A stretch of DNA of 64,000 nt, from the NCBI GenBank assembly GCA_029012365.1, contig JAQXLY010000019.1, forward strand, positions 32,561 through 96,560, given 5' to 3'. A program made the position numbers and the translations under genes. Below, one piece after another: positions 9,059 through 17,265 of the stretch; within the stretch, counting starts at the first letter, position 1; each line of letters begins with the position of its first letter. The notes under the pieces are model-generated. The model had not been told where the DNA came from. It made no database searches and saw nothing but the letters and a program-made list of their open reading frames with translations. The stretch is from Lachnospiraceae bacterium (GTDB lineage: Bacteria > Bacillota > Clostridia > Lachnospirales > Lachnospiraceae).

Positions 9059-9718
9059 ATGTTTAAACTGGCTCCGTCTATTTTGGCAGCAGATTTTTCA
9101 AAGCTGGGGGAACAGATTCATCTGGTAGAAGCGGCAGGTGCGGATGAACTCCATATTGATGTAATGGATGGTATTTTTGTACCGAGCATTTCTTTCGGAA
9201 TGCCTGTCATTCAATCTATTCGAGGCGTGAGTAAGATGTTTTTCGATGTCCATCTTATGATTACGGAGCCTGTCAGATATCTGGAGGAGTTCGTAAAGGC
9301 AGGAGCAGATGGGATTACCGTACACGCGGAGGCTTGCAGTGACTTAAAGGAAACGGTAAAGAGAGTAAAGGAAGCGGGGGTAAAGGTCGGAGTATCAATA
9401 AAACCGGATACACCGATTTCGGTTTTGGAGGATGTGGAGCCGTATTTGGATCGGGTATTGGTGATGACGGTGAATCCGGGATTCGGGGGACAAAAACTCA
9501 TCCCGGAATGTGTGGAAAAGGTAAGGGAACTTGCAAAGCATAGAAGCAGCTGTTCTTTTTCGTATGATATTCAGGTGGACGGAGGAATCGGTTTATCTAA
9601 TGTCAGAGAAGTAGCAGATGCAGGGGCAGAGGTATTTGTAGCGGGCACGGCGGTATTTCGCGGAAACATTTTACAGAATGTAAAAGCTTTTAAGGAGGAA
9701 GTCGGGGTTGCAGATTAG
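9059..9718 (+). CDS. rpe: Ribulose-phosphate 3-epimerase
   Basis: Interconverts ribulose-5-phosphate and xylulose-5-phosphate in the pentose phosphate pathway. TIM-barrel motifs are visible: LAPSILAADF at the start, H32 and D34 in LHIDVMDG, H65 in FDVHLM, and VDGGIG for phosphate and metal binding. An ATG at 9053 abuts the AAGGTGA ribosome site, so the ATG at 9059 with 6-base spacing is chosen (219 residues). It follows rsgA as in many Firmicutes. Its end overlaps the start of the next gene. Confidence 0.95.
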   Translation: MFKLAPSILAADFSKLGEQIHLVEAAGADELHIDVMDGIFVPSISFGMPVIQSIRGVSKMFFDVHLMITEPVRYLEEFVKAGADGITVHAEACSDLKETVKRVKEAGVKVGVSIKPDTPISVLEDVEPYLDRVLVMTVNPGFGGQKLIPECVEKVRELAKHRSSCSFSYDIQVDGGIGLSNVREVADAGAEVFVAGTAVFRGNILQNVKAFKEEVGVAD

Positions 9719-10394
9719 AGAAATGCAAATCGGTAAGATGCTTGAGATATTGGTAGACAGAGAAGGCTATCATTATCGCTTCGTAAGCAAGGTAGAAGGT
9801 ACTGCGGAAAAAGCGGTGGCGGTGTCTTTGATTGCCGCACAGGGAAGAGCGTTTCATTTTGAAGAGACGGATGATATATCCATCATTTACCGTGGCGGGG
9901 AGCGTATGTGGAAATGGGAACATGTCAGGGCAGGCATGGCAAGGCTGGATGGCTCTGCCGTGCATACGTTTTCATCAAAGGAGGAAGGGAAAATATATAA
10001 CCGGCGGGATGCTTTTCGTGTTCCTATCGGGGAAAGCCTTCTGATGCGCCGCATTATTCAGGAAGAAGACGAGACCGGAGAGCTTGTTGAGACTGAAAAA
10101 AGCTTTAAGGCAGTGTTATCCGACCTGAGTGTAAGCGGTGCGGGACTCTATGCGAATGAAGATATGGATGTCGGCACGATAATCGAATTCGACATGCCTA
10201 CGAGCATGGGAATATTAAATTGCCGCGGTGAAATTGTAAGGAAAACGGATGTATACGATAAACCTTTTCAGAAGTTTTTCGGATGTGACTTTACAATGAC
10301 AAAGAAAGAACTGGAGCGGTATTTATTTGAGAGACAGAGATTGATGTTACAAAAGGAACGGGGTGGCGAAGGCTTCCGTTTGAAAGGAAAGTAA
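9708..10394 (+). CDS. PilZ-domain c-di-GMP effector, YcgR-like
   Basis: A 228-residue protein with an N-terminal YcgR-like region (about 1-90) and a C-terminal PilZ domain. The c-di-GMP binding signature is present as RxxxR (R100 to R104 in RRDAFR) and DxSxxG (D139 to G144 in DLSVSG). Such proteins slow flagellar motors or alter surface behaviour when c-di-GMP rises. The TTG start lies inside rpe, 9 bases after AAGGAGG at 9692-9698, so translation is probably coupled to rpe; an ATG at 9723 without a good site is the alternative. Its place between rpe and thiN is unusual for a motility effector. Confidence 0.85.
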   Translation: MQIREMQIGKMLEILVDREGYHYRFVSKVEGTAEKAVAVSLIAAQGRAFHFEETDDISIIYRGGERMWKWEHVRAGMARLDGSAVHTFSSKEEGKIYNRRDAFRVPIGESLLMRRIIQEEDETGELVETEKSFKAVLSDLSVSGAGLYANEDMDVGTIIEFDMPTSMGILNCRGEIVRKTDVYDKPFQKFFGCDFTMTKKELERYLFERQRLMLQKERGGEGFRLKGK

Positions 10395-10409
10395 AGGTTC
10401 GGAGGCGTT

Positions 10410-11051
10410 ATGACAGCAATACTTGTATGCGGCGGTACGCTTACTGCCGCATTTTTGCAAAATTTTGTAAATCAGCGGAAGGATGCGGCGGTATATGCCG
10501 TGGATGGCGGACTGGCAGTGGCAGAGGAGGCGGGAATCATTCCCGATTATCTCGTAGGTGATTTTGACACGGCAGAAAAATCACTGGTTGAGCGTTACGA
10601 GAAACAGTGTATTACGATTCGTCACCAGCCGGAAAAAGACGCAACGGATACGGAGCTTGCGGTGGATGAGGCCATTTCCAACGGAGCAGATATGATTTTT
10701 CTGCTTGGTGCTATCGGAAGCCGTATGGACCATACAATGGCAAATATCCATATGCTTTATCATGTAATGAAGCAGGGAAAGACTGCGGTGATTGTAAATG
10801 AGAATAACCGGCTTACGTTATACAATGCACCGTTTCGGAAAAGAAGAGAGGATTTTTTCGGAACCTATTTATCTTTTCTTCCTTTTTTCGGCGAGGTAAC
10901 GGATGTGGTACTGTCCGGGGTAAAATATCCTTTGTTTGGGAGAACATTGACAGCAGGAAGCAGTCTCGGTGTCAGCAATGAGGTAACCGGCGACATGGTT
11001 ACGGTGTCGTTTTCAAAAGGGTATTTGCTGATGATTGAGGCAAAGGACTGA
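10410..11051 (+). CDS. thiN: Thiamine pyrophosphokinase
   Basis: Converts thiamine to thiamine pyrophosphate with ATP. Family motifs in the 213-residue protein are VDGGLAVAEEAGIIPDYLVG, GDFDT, DATDTELAVDEA and the GSRMDHTMANIHML segment, with acidic residues for magnesium and the substrate pyrophosphate. The C-terminal beta-rich thiamine-binding domain (about 135-213) is complete. It ends the rlmN-to-thiN run; the rsgA-rpe-thiN order is common in Firmicutes, here with a PilZ gene inserted before it. Ribosome site GGAGG precedes the ATG. Confidence 0.92.
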   Translation: MTAILVCGGTLTAAFLQNFVNQRKDAAVYAVDGGLAVAEEAGIIPDYLVGDFDTAEKSLVERYEKQCITIRHQPEKDATDTELAVDEAISNGADMIFLLGAIGSRMDHTMANIHMLYHVMKQGKTAVIVNENNRLTLYNAPFRKRREDFFGTYLSFLPFFGEVTDVVLSGVKYPLFGRTLTAGSSLGVSNEVTGDMVTVSFSKGYLLMIEAKD

Positions 11052-11054
11052 TAT

Positions 11055-11085
11055 TTGAAAATTCATTCTTCGTATTCTTTATAGT
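11055..11085 (+). promoter_or_regulatory. Possible sigma-A promoter for ychF
   Basis: TTGAAA at 11055-11060 is followed at a spacing of 17-19 by a TTTATAGT stretch (11078-11085) in the gap between thiN and ychF. The -35 is good but the exact -10 hexamer is uncertain, so the call is moderate. Confidence 0.4.
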
Positions 11086-11137
11086 TGTACGGAAGGCGGG
11101 GATGTGATAAATATTTTGGCTTTTAAGGAGGAGTAAA

Positions 11138-12235
11138 ATGAAACTTGGAATTGTAGGTCTTCCGAATGTAGGGAAGAGTACGTTATTTAATTCTTTAACA
11201 AAGGCAGGTGCGGAATCTGCTAACTATCCGTTCTGTACGATTGACCCGAATGTGGGGATTGTTCCGGTTCCGGATGAGCGTCTGGATGTGCTCGGAAAAA
11301 TGTATGATTCCGAGAAGGTGGTCCCGGCGGTTGTGGAGTTTGTGGACATTGCCGGGCTGGTTAAGGGGGCATCGAAAGGGGAAGGACTCGGAAATCAGTT
11401 TCTTGCCAACATTCGTGAGGTGGATGCGATTGTGCATGTCGTAAGATGCTTTGAAGATACCAATATTATTCATGTTGACGGTTCTGTAAATCCTTTACGT
11501 GATATAGAAACAATTAACTATGAGTTGATTTTCTCGGATCTTGAGGTTTTGGAGCGCCGTTTGTCGAGAGTTGCCCGCGGCGCAAGGAATGATAAGGCAC
11601 TGGCAAAGGAAGAGGATTTGCTGAAACGGCTGATGACACATCTGGAAGGCGGAAAAATGGCAAAGACATTCCCGCTGCAGGATGAAGACGAGGAGGCATT
11701 ACTCGGTACTTACAATCTTTTAACAGCAAAACCGGTTATTTATGCCGCTAATGTTAAGGAAGAGGATTTGGCGGATGACGGAGAAGCGAATGAGCATGTG
11801 GCAATGGTAAGGGAGTTTGCGTTACGGGAAAATTCGGAAGTATTTGTGATTTGTGCCCAGATTGAACAGGAAATAGCGGAATTGGATGAAGATGAGAAGA
11901 AAATGTTTTTGGAGGATTTGGGACTTTCCGAGTCCGGACTGGAAAAACTGATTCGTGCAAGTTACCGCATTCTCGGCTTAATCAGTTACCTGACTGCGGG
12001 ACCAAAGGAAACAAAGGCATGGACGATTACAAGAGGAACAAAAGCTCCGCAGGCGGCAGGCAAAATTCATTCCGATTTTGAAAGAGGATTTATCCGTGCG
12101 GAAATTGTGAGTTACAGTAATCTGGTTGAGTGTGGCGGTTTTAACGCTGCAAAGGAAAAGGGACTGGTTCGCTCCGAGGGAAAAGAATATGTAGTGCAGG
12201 ATGGAGATGTTGTATTGTTCCGCTTTAATGTATAG
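11138..12235 (+). CDS. ychF: Redox-responsive ATPase YchF (OBG family)
   Basis: Universal OBG-family P-loop protein that hydrolyses ATP and associates with ribosomes. Visible: P-loop GLPNVGKSTLFN at the N terminus, SANYPFCTIDPN, DIAGLVKGAS (G3 region), a helical insertion with acidic residues, and a C-terminal TGS-like domain from about residue 280 with the KAWTITRGTKAPQAAG motif. Length 365 residues is normal. AAGGAGGAGT precedes the ATG. A possible promoter lies in the 86-base gap upstream. Confidence 0.96.
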   Translation: MKLGIVGLPNVGKSTLFNSLTKAGAESANYPFCTIDPNVGIVPVPDERLDVLGKMYDSEKVVPAVVEFVDIAGLVKGASKGEGLGNQFLANIREVDAIVHVVRCFEDTNIIHVDGSVNPLRDIETINYELIFSDLEVLERRLSRVARGARNDKALAKEEDLLKRLMTHLEGGKMAKTFPLQDEDEEALLGTYNLLTAKPVIYAANVKEEDLADDGEANEHVAMVREFALRENSEVFVICAQIEQEIAELDEDEKKMFLEDLGLSESGLEKLIRASYRILGLISYLTAGPKETKAWTITRGTKAPQAAGKIHSDFERGFIRAEIVSYSNLVECGGFNAAKEKGLVRSEGKEYVVQDGDVVLFRFNV

Positions 12236-12284
12236 AAAAAAAGCGGGTAACGGTTATATTCCGGGGAAGGCAGGTGATTCCGAA

Positions 12285-13172
12285 ATGTCGTTAAAGTCAG
12301 GAGAGGTCCTTTTTTCCGAACACGGAAATAGCGTTGCGATTCCGGAATCAATCTCTTTGTTTGGATTTACGATTTCTTTTTACGGTATTTGTCTTGCTCT
12401 TGCGGCATTGGCAGGCATCGTTGTTTCTTTCAATGAATTGAAGAAGCAAAAGAAGGATGAGGAACAGGTGCTTACCCTGATAACGCTTGTTATTGTGTCC
12501 GCCTTGCTTGGTGCACGGGCTTATTACGTGATTTTTCAATGGCAGGTATTTGCGGAAAGACCGCTTTTGATATTCAATTTAAGAAGCGGCGGACTGGCAT
12601 ATTACGGTGCGCTTTTCGGTGCGTGGTTTGCGGTAAGGTGGTACTGTCGTAAAAAAAAGACTGATTTCGGAAGTGTTGCGGATGGTTTTAGTATCGGTGC
12701 CGCTGTGGCTTCGGTGCCGGTGTGGCTGGGGTGTGCATTTGCGAGAGAACCTGTAGGACGTTTTTATAACGGTCTGTTTTCAATACATATTAATGCAGCC
12801 TATATACCGGAGGGAACGGATGTAATCCGGATGAATGAGATACTTTCGCATGCATATGGTAAAAATGGGAATATGCAGGTGTCGGTACATCCGGTGCCGG
12901 TTTACGGAATCGTATTAAGTATATTGATACTGCTTTGTATTTTGGTGGTAAAGCGCTATATAAGGCAAAGCGGTGGTGTCTTTACACTTTACCTGTTTCT
13001 GAACGGAATTTCCTGTCTGATATTGGAGTCGTTCCGGGCTGACAGTTGTTTTATCTGGGGAACAGCGATTCCGGTGAATTATGTTGTATCATCGGTTCTG
13101 CTGCTTGTAATTGCAACGGAGTTTGTACGGCGATATTTGAAAAACAGACATCCGCAAAACAGAGTCAGATAG
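12285..13172 (+). CDS. lgt: Divergent prolipoprotein diacylglyceryl transferase-like protein
   Basis: Multi-pass membrane protein of the Lgt family, which attaches diacylglycerol to the lipobox cysteine of preproteins. Seven hydrophobic segments, a GLAYYGALFGAW motif equivalent to the conserved His/Gly loop, and a late ILESFRAD segment support the family. However, the hallmark GRxGNFxNxE segment is replaced by AREPVGRFYNG, so key Asn and Glu positions do not match. The frame is open from 12201 inside ychF, but AGGTGA 7 bases before the ATG at 12285 defines a 295-residue protein. Either a divergent true Lgt or a paralogue; a second lgt elsewhere would decide. Confidence 0.72.
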   Translation: MSLKSGEVLFSEHGNSVAIPESISLFGFTISFYGICLALAALAGIVVSFNELKKQKKDEEQVLTLITLVIVSALLGARAYYVIFQWQVFAERPLLIFNLRSGGLAYYGALFGAWFAVRWYCRKKKTDFGSVADGFSIGAAVASVPVWLGCAFAREPVGRFYNGLFSIHINAAYIPEGTDVIRMNEILSHAYGKNGNMQVSVHPVPVYGIVLSILILLCILVVKRYIRQSGGVFTLYLFLNGISCLILESFRADSCFIWGTAIPVNYVVSSVLLLVIATEFVRRYLKNRHPQNRVR

Positions 13173-13210
13173 GTTTGGTAAAGTAGTGAAGAACGGAAAA
13201 AGAGTATTTA

Positions 13211-13244
13211 GAGTATTCAGCTGTGGCTGAATGCTCTTTTTTTT
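13211..13244 (+). terminator. Rho-independent terminator after lgt
   Basis: GAGTATTCAG (13211-13220) pairs with CTGAATGCTC (13227-13236) with one G-T wobble and a 6-base loop, followed by eight T (13237-13244). It separates the ychF-lgt unit from the dcw cluster. Confidence 0.9.
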
Positions 13245-13265
13245 GCATTTCATTGTAATTTGGGG

Positions 13266-13294
13266 TTGAAAAAATCATAAAAGTGGAGTAGAAT
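13266..13294 (+). promoter_or_regulatory. Sigma-A promoter of the dcw cluster (Pmra)
   Basis: TTGAAA at 13266-13271, exact 17-base spacer, TAGAAT at 13289-13294. It lies between the upstream terminator and mraZ. One AAGTGG motif (13281-13286) falls inside the spacer and four more follow the -10, so binding by MraZ would cover the promoter and the start of the transcript. Confidence 0.8.
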
Positions 13295-13338
13295 GGTGAT
13301 GTAAGTGGAGGAAAGTGGAGAGAAGTGGTATAAAGTGG
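13281..13338 (+). promoter_or_regulatory. MraZ-type operator: AAGTGG repeats with 10-bp period
   Basis: AAGTGG occurs at 13281 and then at 13303, 13313, 13323 and 13333, the last four spaced exactly 10 bases apart. MraZ from several bacteria binds tandem GTG-containing repeats of this period at its own promoter (established), so this is the probable autoregulatory site of the mraZ-rsmH operon. The run also forms the 5' untranslated region, ending about 20 bases before the mraZ start. Confidence 0.82.
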
Positions 13339-13358
13339 AACGAAAGGCGGTGAAGTTC

Positions 13359-13787
13359 ATGTTCATGGGTGAGTATGATCATACGTTGGATCCGAAAGGA
13401 CGTATGATTGTTCCTGCCAAGTTCCGTGAGGAATTAGGCGAACATTTCATTTTAACCATGGGACTGGACGGCTGTCTTTTTGCTTATCCGTCAGAAGAAT
13501 GGGAACAGTTTGTGGAAGGTTTAAAAAAGCTTCCGGGCAGTAAAGATGCAAGACAGCTGCAGCGTCATTTTATGGCAGGTGCAGCCGAAGTGGAAGTAGA
13601 CAAGCAGGGACGCTTTCTGATTCCGTCGAAGCTTAGAGAACAGGCCGGACTGAGTAAGGATGTTGTTTTGGTCGGTGTGGTTTCTAAAATTGAGCTTTGG
13701 AGCAAAGAACGCTGGGAGCAGAATTGTTGCTATGATAACATGGATGAAGTCGCAGAGCATATGGCAGAATTTGGATTAAATTTTTAA
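13359..13787 (+). CDS. mraZ: Transcriptional regulator MraZ
   Basis: DNA-binding regulator of the dcw cluster with two swapped-hairpin AbrB-like domains. The repeated signatures are visible as DPKGRMIVPAKFREELG near residue 10 and DKQGRFLIPSKLREQAGL near residue 85. The frame is open upstream to 13305 through the repeat array, but the ATG at 13359, 6 bases after AGGCGGTGA, gives 142 residues, the family length. It probably acts on the AAGTGG array directly upstream. The next gene, rsmH, starts 20 bases downstream, as in nearly all bacteria. Confidence 0.96.
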   Translation: MFMGEYDHTLDPKGRMIVPAKFREELGEHFILTMGLDGCLFAYPSEEWEQFVEGLKKLPGSKDARQLQRHFMAGAAEVEVDKQGRFLIPSKLREQAGLSKDVVLVGVVSKIELWSKERWEQNCCYDNMDEVAEHMAEFGLNF

Positions 13788-13807
13788 GAAACGGAAGGTG
13801 ATACCGG

Positions 13808-14758
13808 ATGGAAAACGAACAGGAGATTGTATTCCGACACAAGTCGGTATTGCTGGATGAAGTATTGGAGCAGCTAAGTATACGTGAGGACGGTATTTAT
13901 GTAGACGGGACACTCGGAGGAGCGGGACATGCCGTCAGTGTCTGTAAGCGCTTAAAGGGAGGTACCTTTGTCGGCATAGACCGTGATGCGGATGCCATTG
14001 CAGCAGCGAGTGCCAGATTAAAGGAGTTTCCGTTTGCTAAGGTTGTGCGAAGTAATTACAGTGAAATGAAAGAGGTTCTTTTATCTCTCGGAATAAAAAA
14101 GGTCAATGGGATACTACTTGATTTAGGTGTTTCTTCCTACCAGCTTGATACGCCGGAACGCGGATTTTCGTATATGGAGGAGGATGCGCCGCTTGATATG
14201 CGGATGGATAACAGAATGGAGATGACGGCACGGGATATTGTAAACGGCTACAGTGAGGCAGAACTGTTCCGTATCATCAGAGATTACGGGGAGGACCCTT
14301 TCGCAAAAAATATCGCTAAGCATATCGTCATGCGCAGGGAAAAGAAGGAACTGGTGACCTGCGGGGATTTAAACGAGGCAATACGGGCGGCGATTCCGAT
14401 GAAAATACAAAAGAATCTGGGACATCCTTCAAAGCGGACATTTCAGGCAATCCGGATTGAACTGAACGGAGAATTGAGAGCATTACAGAATACACTGGAT
14501 GAGCTGATTGATTTGCTGGAGGTAAACGGAAGGCTATGTATTATTACATTTCATTCGTTGGAGGACAGAATCGTAAAATCGGGATTCAGAAAAAGGGAGA
14601 ATCCTTGTGAATGCCCGCCGGACTTTCCGGTATGTGTCTGTGGTAAGAAATCTGCCGGAAGGGTGATTACGCGGAAACCGATTTTACCGGGGGAAAAGGA
14701 ATGTGAAGAAAACAAAAGAGCAAGGAGTGCAAAATTGCGTGTATTTGAACGCAGTTAA
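13808..14758 (+). CDS. rsmH: 16S rRNA (cytosine-1402-N4)-methyltransferase
   Basis: Methylates N4 of C1402 in the ribosomal P site. The 316-residue protein begins with [13 protein letters not shown] and contains the SAM-binding segment [24 protein letters not shown], the DMRMD motif, and a C-terminal cysteine-containing tail with [15 protein letters not shown]. All are typical of MraW/RsmH. It forms the first unit of the dcw cluster with mraZ and is followed by the ftsL position gene after 16 bases. Confidence 0.96.
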   Translation: MENEQEIVFRHKSVLLDEVLEQLSIREDGIYVDGTLGGAGHAVSVCKRLKGGTFVGIDRDADAIAAASARLKEFPFAKVVRSNYSEMKEVLLSLGIKKVNGILLDLGVSSYQLDTPERGFSYMEEDAPLDMRMDNRMEMTARDIVNGYSEAELFRIIRDYGEDPFAKNIAKHIVMRREKKELVTCGDLNEAIRAAIPMKIQKNLGHPSKRTFQAIRIELNGELRALQNTLDELIDLLEVNGRLCIITFHSLEDRIVKSGFRKRENPCECPPDFPVCVCGKKSAGRVITRKPILPGEKECEENKRARSAKLRVFERS

Positions 14759-14774
14759 TTAAGGAGGAGTCAGC

Positions 14775-15248
14775 ATGGATGCGCGTAAAAGATATTACAA
14801 CGAAGAAAATATAATTGACGGAACAGCCGCAAGACAGCTTCAGGTTATTCCGGATTACGAAAGAGAGCAGAACCGGACTACGGTAACGCGCGTGGTTGAA
14901 AGACCGCAGAGGGCACCGAAGTTAAGTCATGGAATAGATTTTATTTCCATGACACTTTTAGTGGCAGCTATGGCAATTACACTTTATTTGTGTTATAATT
15001 ATCTTCAGGTACAGGGAAACATTGTACAACTGGAACGGGATGTGACCGTGCTTGGGCAGAAGCTGGAAACAGTGCGTGCGGAAAATGCCGCATTGGAAGA
15101 TAAGCTGGAGGTACAGGCAGACTGGGAGAATATCTACCGGACTGCAGTAGGAGAACTCGGTATGGTATATCCGAATAATAATGAAGTGATTACATATGAA
15201 TCAACTGAGAACGGACATGTGATTCAATATCAGGATATTCCGGAGTAG
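14775..15248 (+). CDS. ftsL: FtsL-like cell-division protein
   Basis: Small bitopic division protein: a basic cytoplasmic N-terminal tail (about residues 1-53), one membrane helix (about 56-75), and a predicted extracellular coiled coil (about 78-115, with leucine and glutamate heptads). Sequence conservation is low in this family, so the call rests on topology, 157-residue length and the position between rsmH and the first PBP gene, where ftsL sits in almost all dcw clusters. FtsL with DivIB and DivIC activates septal peptidoglycan synthesis. AAGGAGGAGT precedes the ATG. Confidence 0.82.
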   Translation: MDARKRYYNEENIIDGTAARQLQVIPDYEREQNRTTVTRVVERPQRAPKLSHGIDFISMTLLVAAMAITLYLCYNYLQVQGNIVQLERDVTVLGQKLETVRAENAALEDKLEVQADWENIYRTAVGELGMVYPNNNEVITYESTENGHVIQYQDIPE

Positions 15249-15258
15249 GAGCGTTTTA

Positions 15259-17223
15259 ATGGAAGAGAACGGGAAAAGAAGAAAAAAACGTAAGAGAATG
15301 ACAGGCAAGATGCAGACAGCGTTATGGGTTGTATTTTGCCTGTTTCTTGTCGGTATATTATTTGTAATGATACGGGTGGTGACAGTGGGAAGCAATACCG
15401 GGTATGCAAAAGCATCTCTGTCACAGAAAACAGGAACGGATACTGTGCTGCAATACAAACGGGGTGAAATTACAGACCGTAACGGTACGGTACTGGCTAA
15501 AAGTGAGAAGGTGTATCACCTTATTCTGGATTCCAGACTTCTTGTGAAAAATGAGGACTGTATTGAACCGACAATACGGGCACTGTGCAACGTTTACGGT
15601 TACAGCGAAGCGGAACTCCGTGCTCTGATTGAGGAAAAAAAGACGAGTGCATATTACCGCCTGCGCAAAGATATGACATATGAAGAAATGACGGCGTTTG
15701 AAGAATACAAGACAAACCTTCCGAAGGAAGAGGACGGTTCGCCGAATAAAGACAAGAGCAAAATTATCGGGGTGACGTTTGAGGAGGAATACCAGAGACG
15801 TTATCCTTACGGTTCGCTTGCTTCGCATGTGCTCGGCTTTGCAAAGGCGGATGGTGACGGCACATACGGAATCGAGCAGCAGTATAACGAAGAACTGTCC
15901 GGTATAAACGGCAGAATCTATGATTATTATGATGCGAATCTGACAGTACAGCAGGAGGTAATTCCCGCAAGTGACGGAAACGTCATCGTTTCTACGATTG
16001 ATGCAAATCTGCAGCGAATCGTACAAAAGCATACGGAAGCTTTCTTAGATGAAATCGGGGCAAAAAATGTAGGCGTCCTGATGATAGGAGTGAACAGCGG
16101 AGAAGTTCTTGCAATGCAGTCCAATTACAGCTACGACTTAAATAATCCGCGAAGTCTTTCCTTATGGTATACGGAGGATGAGATTGCGGCGATGGATAAC
16201 GATACGTATCTGAATGCACTGTATCAGGTATGGAGAAACTTCTGCATCAGTGACTCATATGAACCCGGCTCCACCTTTAAGCCTTTTACAGTGGCTTCTG
16301 CTCTGGAAGAGGCAGTCATTACGACGGAGGAAACATTTCTGTGTGACGGCGGAGAGAAAGTGTCGGATTACTATATTTCCTGTCATAATAAATGGGGGCA
16401 CGGTTATGTGAATGCGGCACAGAGTATTATGCACTCCTGCAATGATGCGTTAATGGAAATCGCAAAGCGGGAAGGCAGGACAGTTTTTTCAAAATATCAG
16501 AGACAGTTTTTATTCGGTCGTCTGACAAGAATCGATCTTCCGGGTGAGGTTGCGGGTATCCTTATGGAGGAGGAGCAGTTAAATGAAACCGAGCTTGCCA
16601 CCAGCAGTTTCGGTATGTCCTTTAATACAACAATGATTCAGCTTGGAGCAGCATTTAATTCTATGGTGAACGGAGGAATTTACTATGAACCGCATGTGGT
16701 AAAGGAAATCCGGAATGCGGACGGTGTTGTGATGGAACGAATAGAGCCGAGAATCGTTTGCAGAACCATATCAAAGGATACATCGGAATTTTTACGTGAT
16801 GCTTTTTATCTTACAGTGCAGGAAGGAACAGCGACGGCGGCACAGGTGGAAGGGTATCTGATTGGCGGTAAAACAGGTACGGCACAGAAATTACCGCGTA
16901 GCGAAGGAAAATATCTGGTTTCTTTCATCGGATGTGTGCCGGCGGATGACCCGCAGGTGATGATTTATGTTGTTGTGGATGAGGCTGCGGATGAGGAATT
17001 ACAGGACAGGGCATCCATTGCATCCACACTTGCGGCTGATATTCTGGAAGAAGCTCTTCCGTATTTGAAGCTGTATCCGGACGGAGAGATTAAGTACCCG
17101 AATTTTGTAATTGATGAAAAGGACGTAGAGATGCAGGTGGGAGAGATTGGAGATACGGGTGTGGTTTATGACCCGGAGATGAATGAAGGGAATATGCAGG
17201 CAATCCCGGATGACATGGAATAA
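15259..17223 (+). CDS. ftsI: Class B penicillin-binding protein (septal transpeptidase)
   Basis: Monofunctional transpeptidase of the divisome, partner of FtsW. A basic tail and one membrane helix (about residues 20-38) precede the dimerisation domain and the transpeptidase domain. Active-site motifs are all canonical: STFK within EPGSTFKPF, SCN within HSCNDAL, and KTGT within GGKTGTAQK. The protein is 654 residues and has no PASTA repeat, only an acidic C-terminal tail. It occupies the pbpB/ftsI position of the cluster, 10 bases after ftsL, and is followed by a second class B PBP. Confidence 0.92.
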   Translation: MEENGKRRKKRKRMTGKMQTALWVVFCLFLVGILFVMIRVVTVGSNTGYAKASLSQKTGTDTVLQYKRGEITDRNGTVLAKSEKVYHLILDSRLLVKNEDCIEPTIRALCNVYGYSEAELRALIEEKKTSAYYRLRKDMTYEEMTAFEEYKTNLPKEEDGSPNKDKSKIIGVTFEEEYQRRYPYGSLASHVLGFAKADGDGTYGIEQQYNEELSGINGRIYDYYDANLTVQQEVIPASDGNVIVSTIDANLQRIVQKHTEAFLDEIGAKNVGVLMIGVNSGEVLAMQSNYSYDLNNPRSLSLWYTEDEIAAMDNDTYLNALYQVWRNFCISDSYEPGSTFKPFTVASALEEAVITTEETFLCDGGEKVSDYYISCHNKWGHGYVNAAQSIMHSCNDALMEIAKREGRTVFSKYQRQFLFGRLTRIDLPGEVAGILMEEEQLNETELATSSFGMSFNTTMIQLGAAFNSMVNGGIYYEPHVVKEIRNADGVVMERIEPRIVCRTISKDTSEFLRDAFYLTVQEGTATAAQVEGYLIGGKTGTAQKLPRSEGKYLVSFIGCVPADDPQVMIYVVVDEAADEELQDRASIASTLAADILEEALPYLKLYPDGEIKYPNFVIDEKDVEMQVGEIGDTGVVYDPEMNEGNMQAIPDDME

Positions 17224-17265
17224 AGGAAAATTGCATAGGATAGTAAAAATACGTTTCGGAGTACC

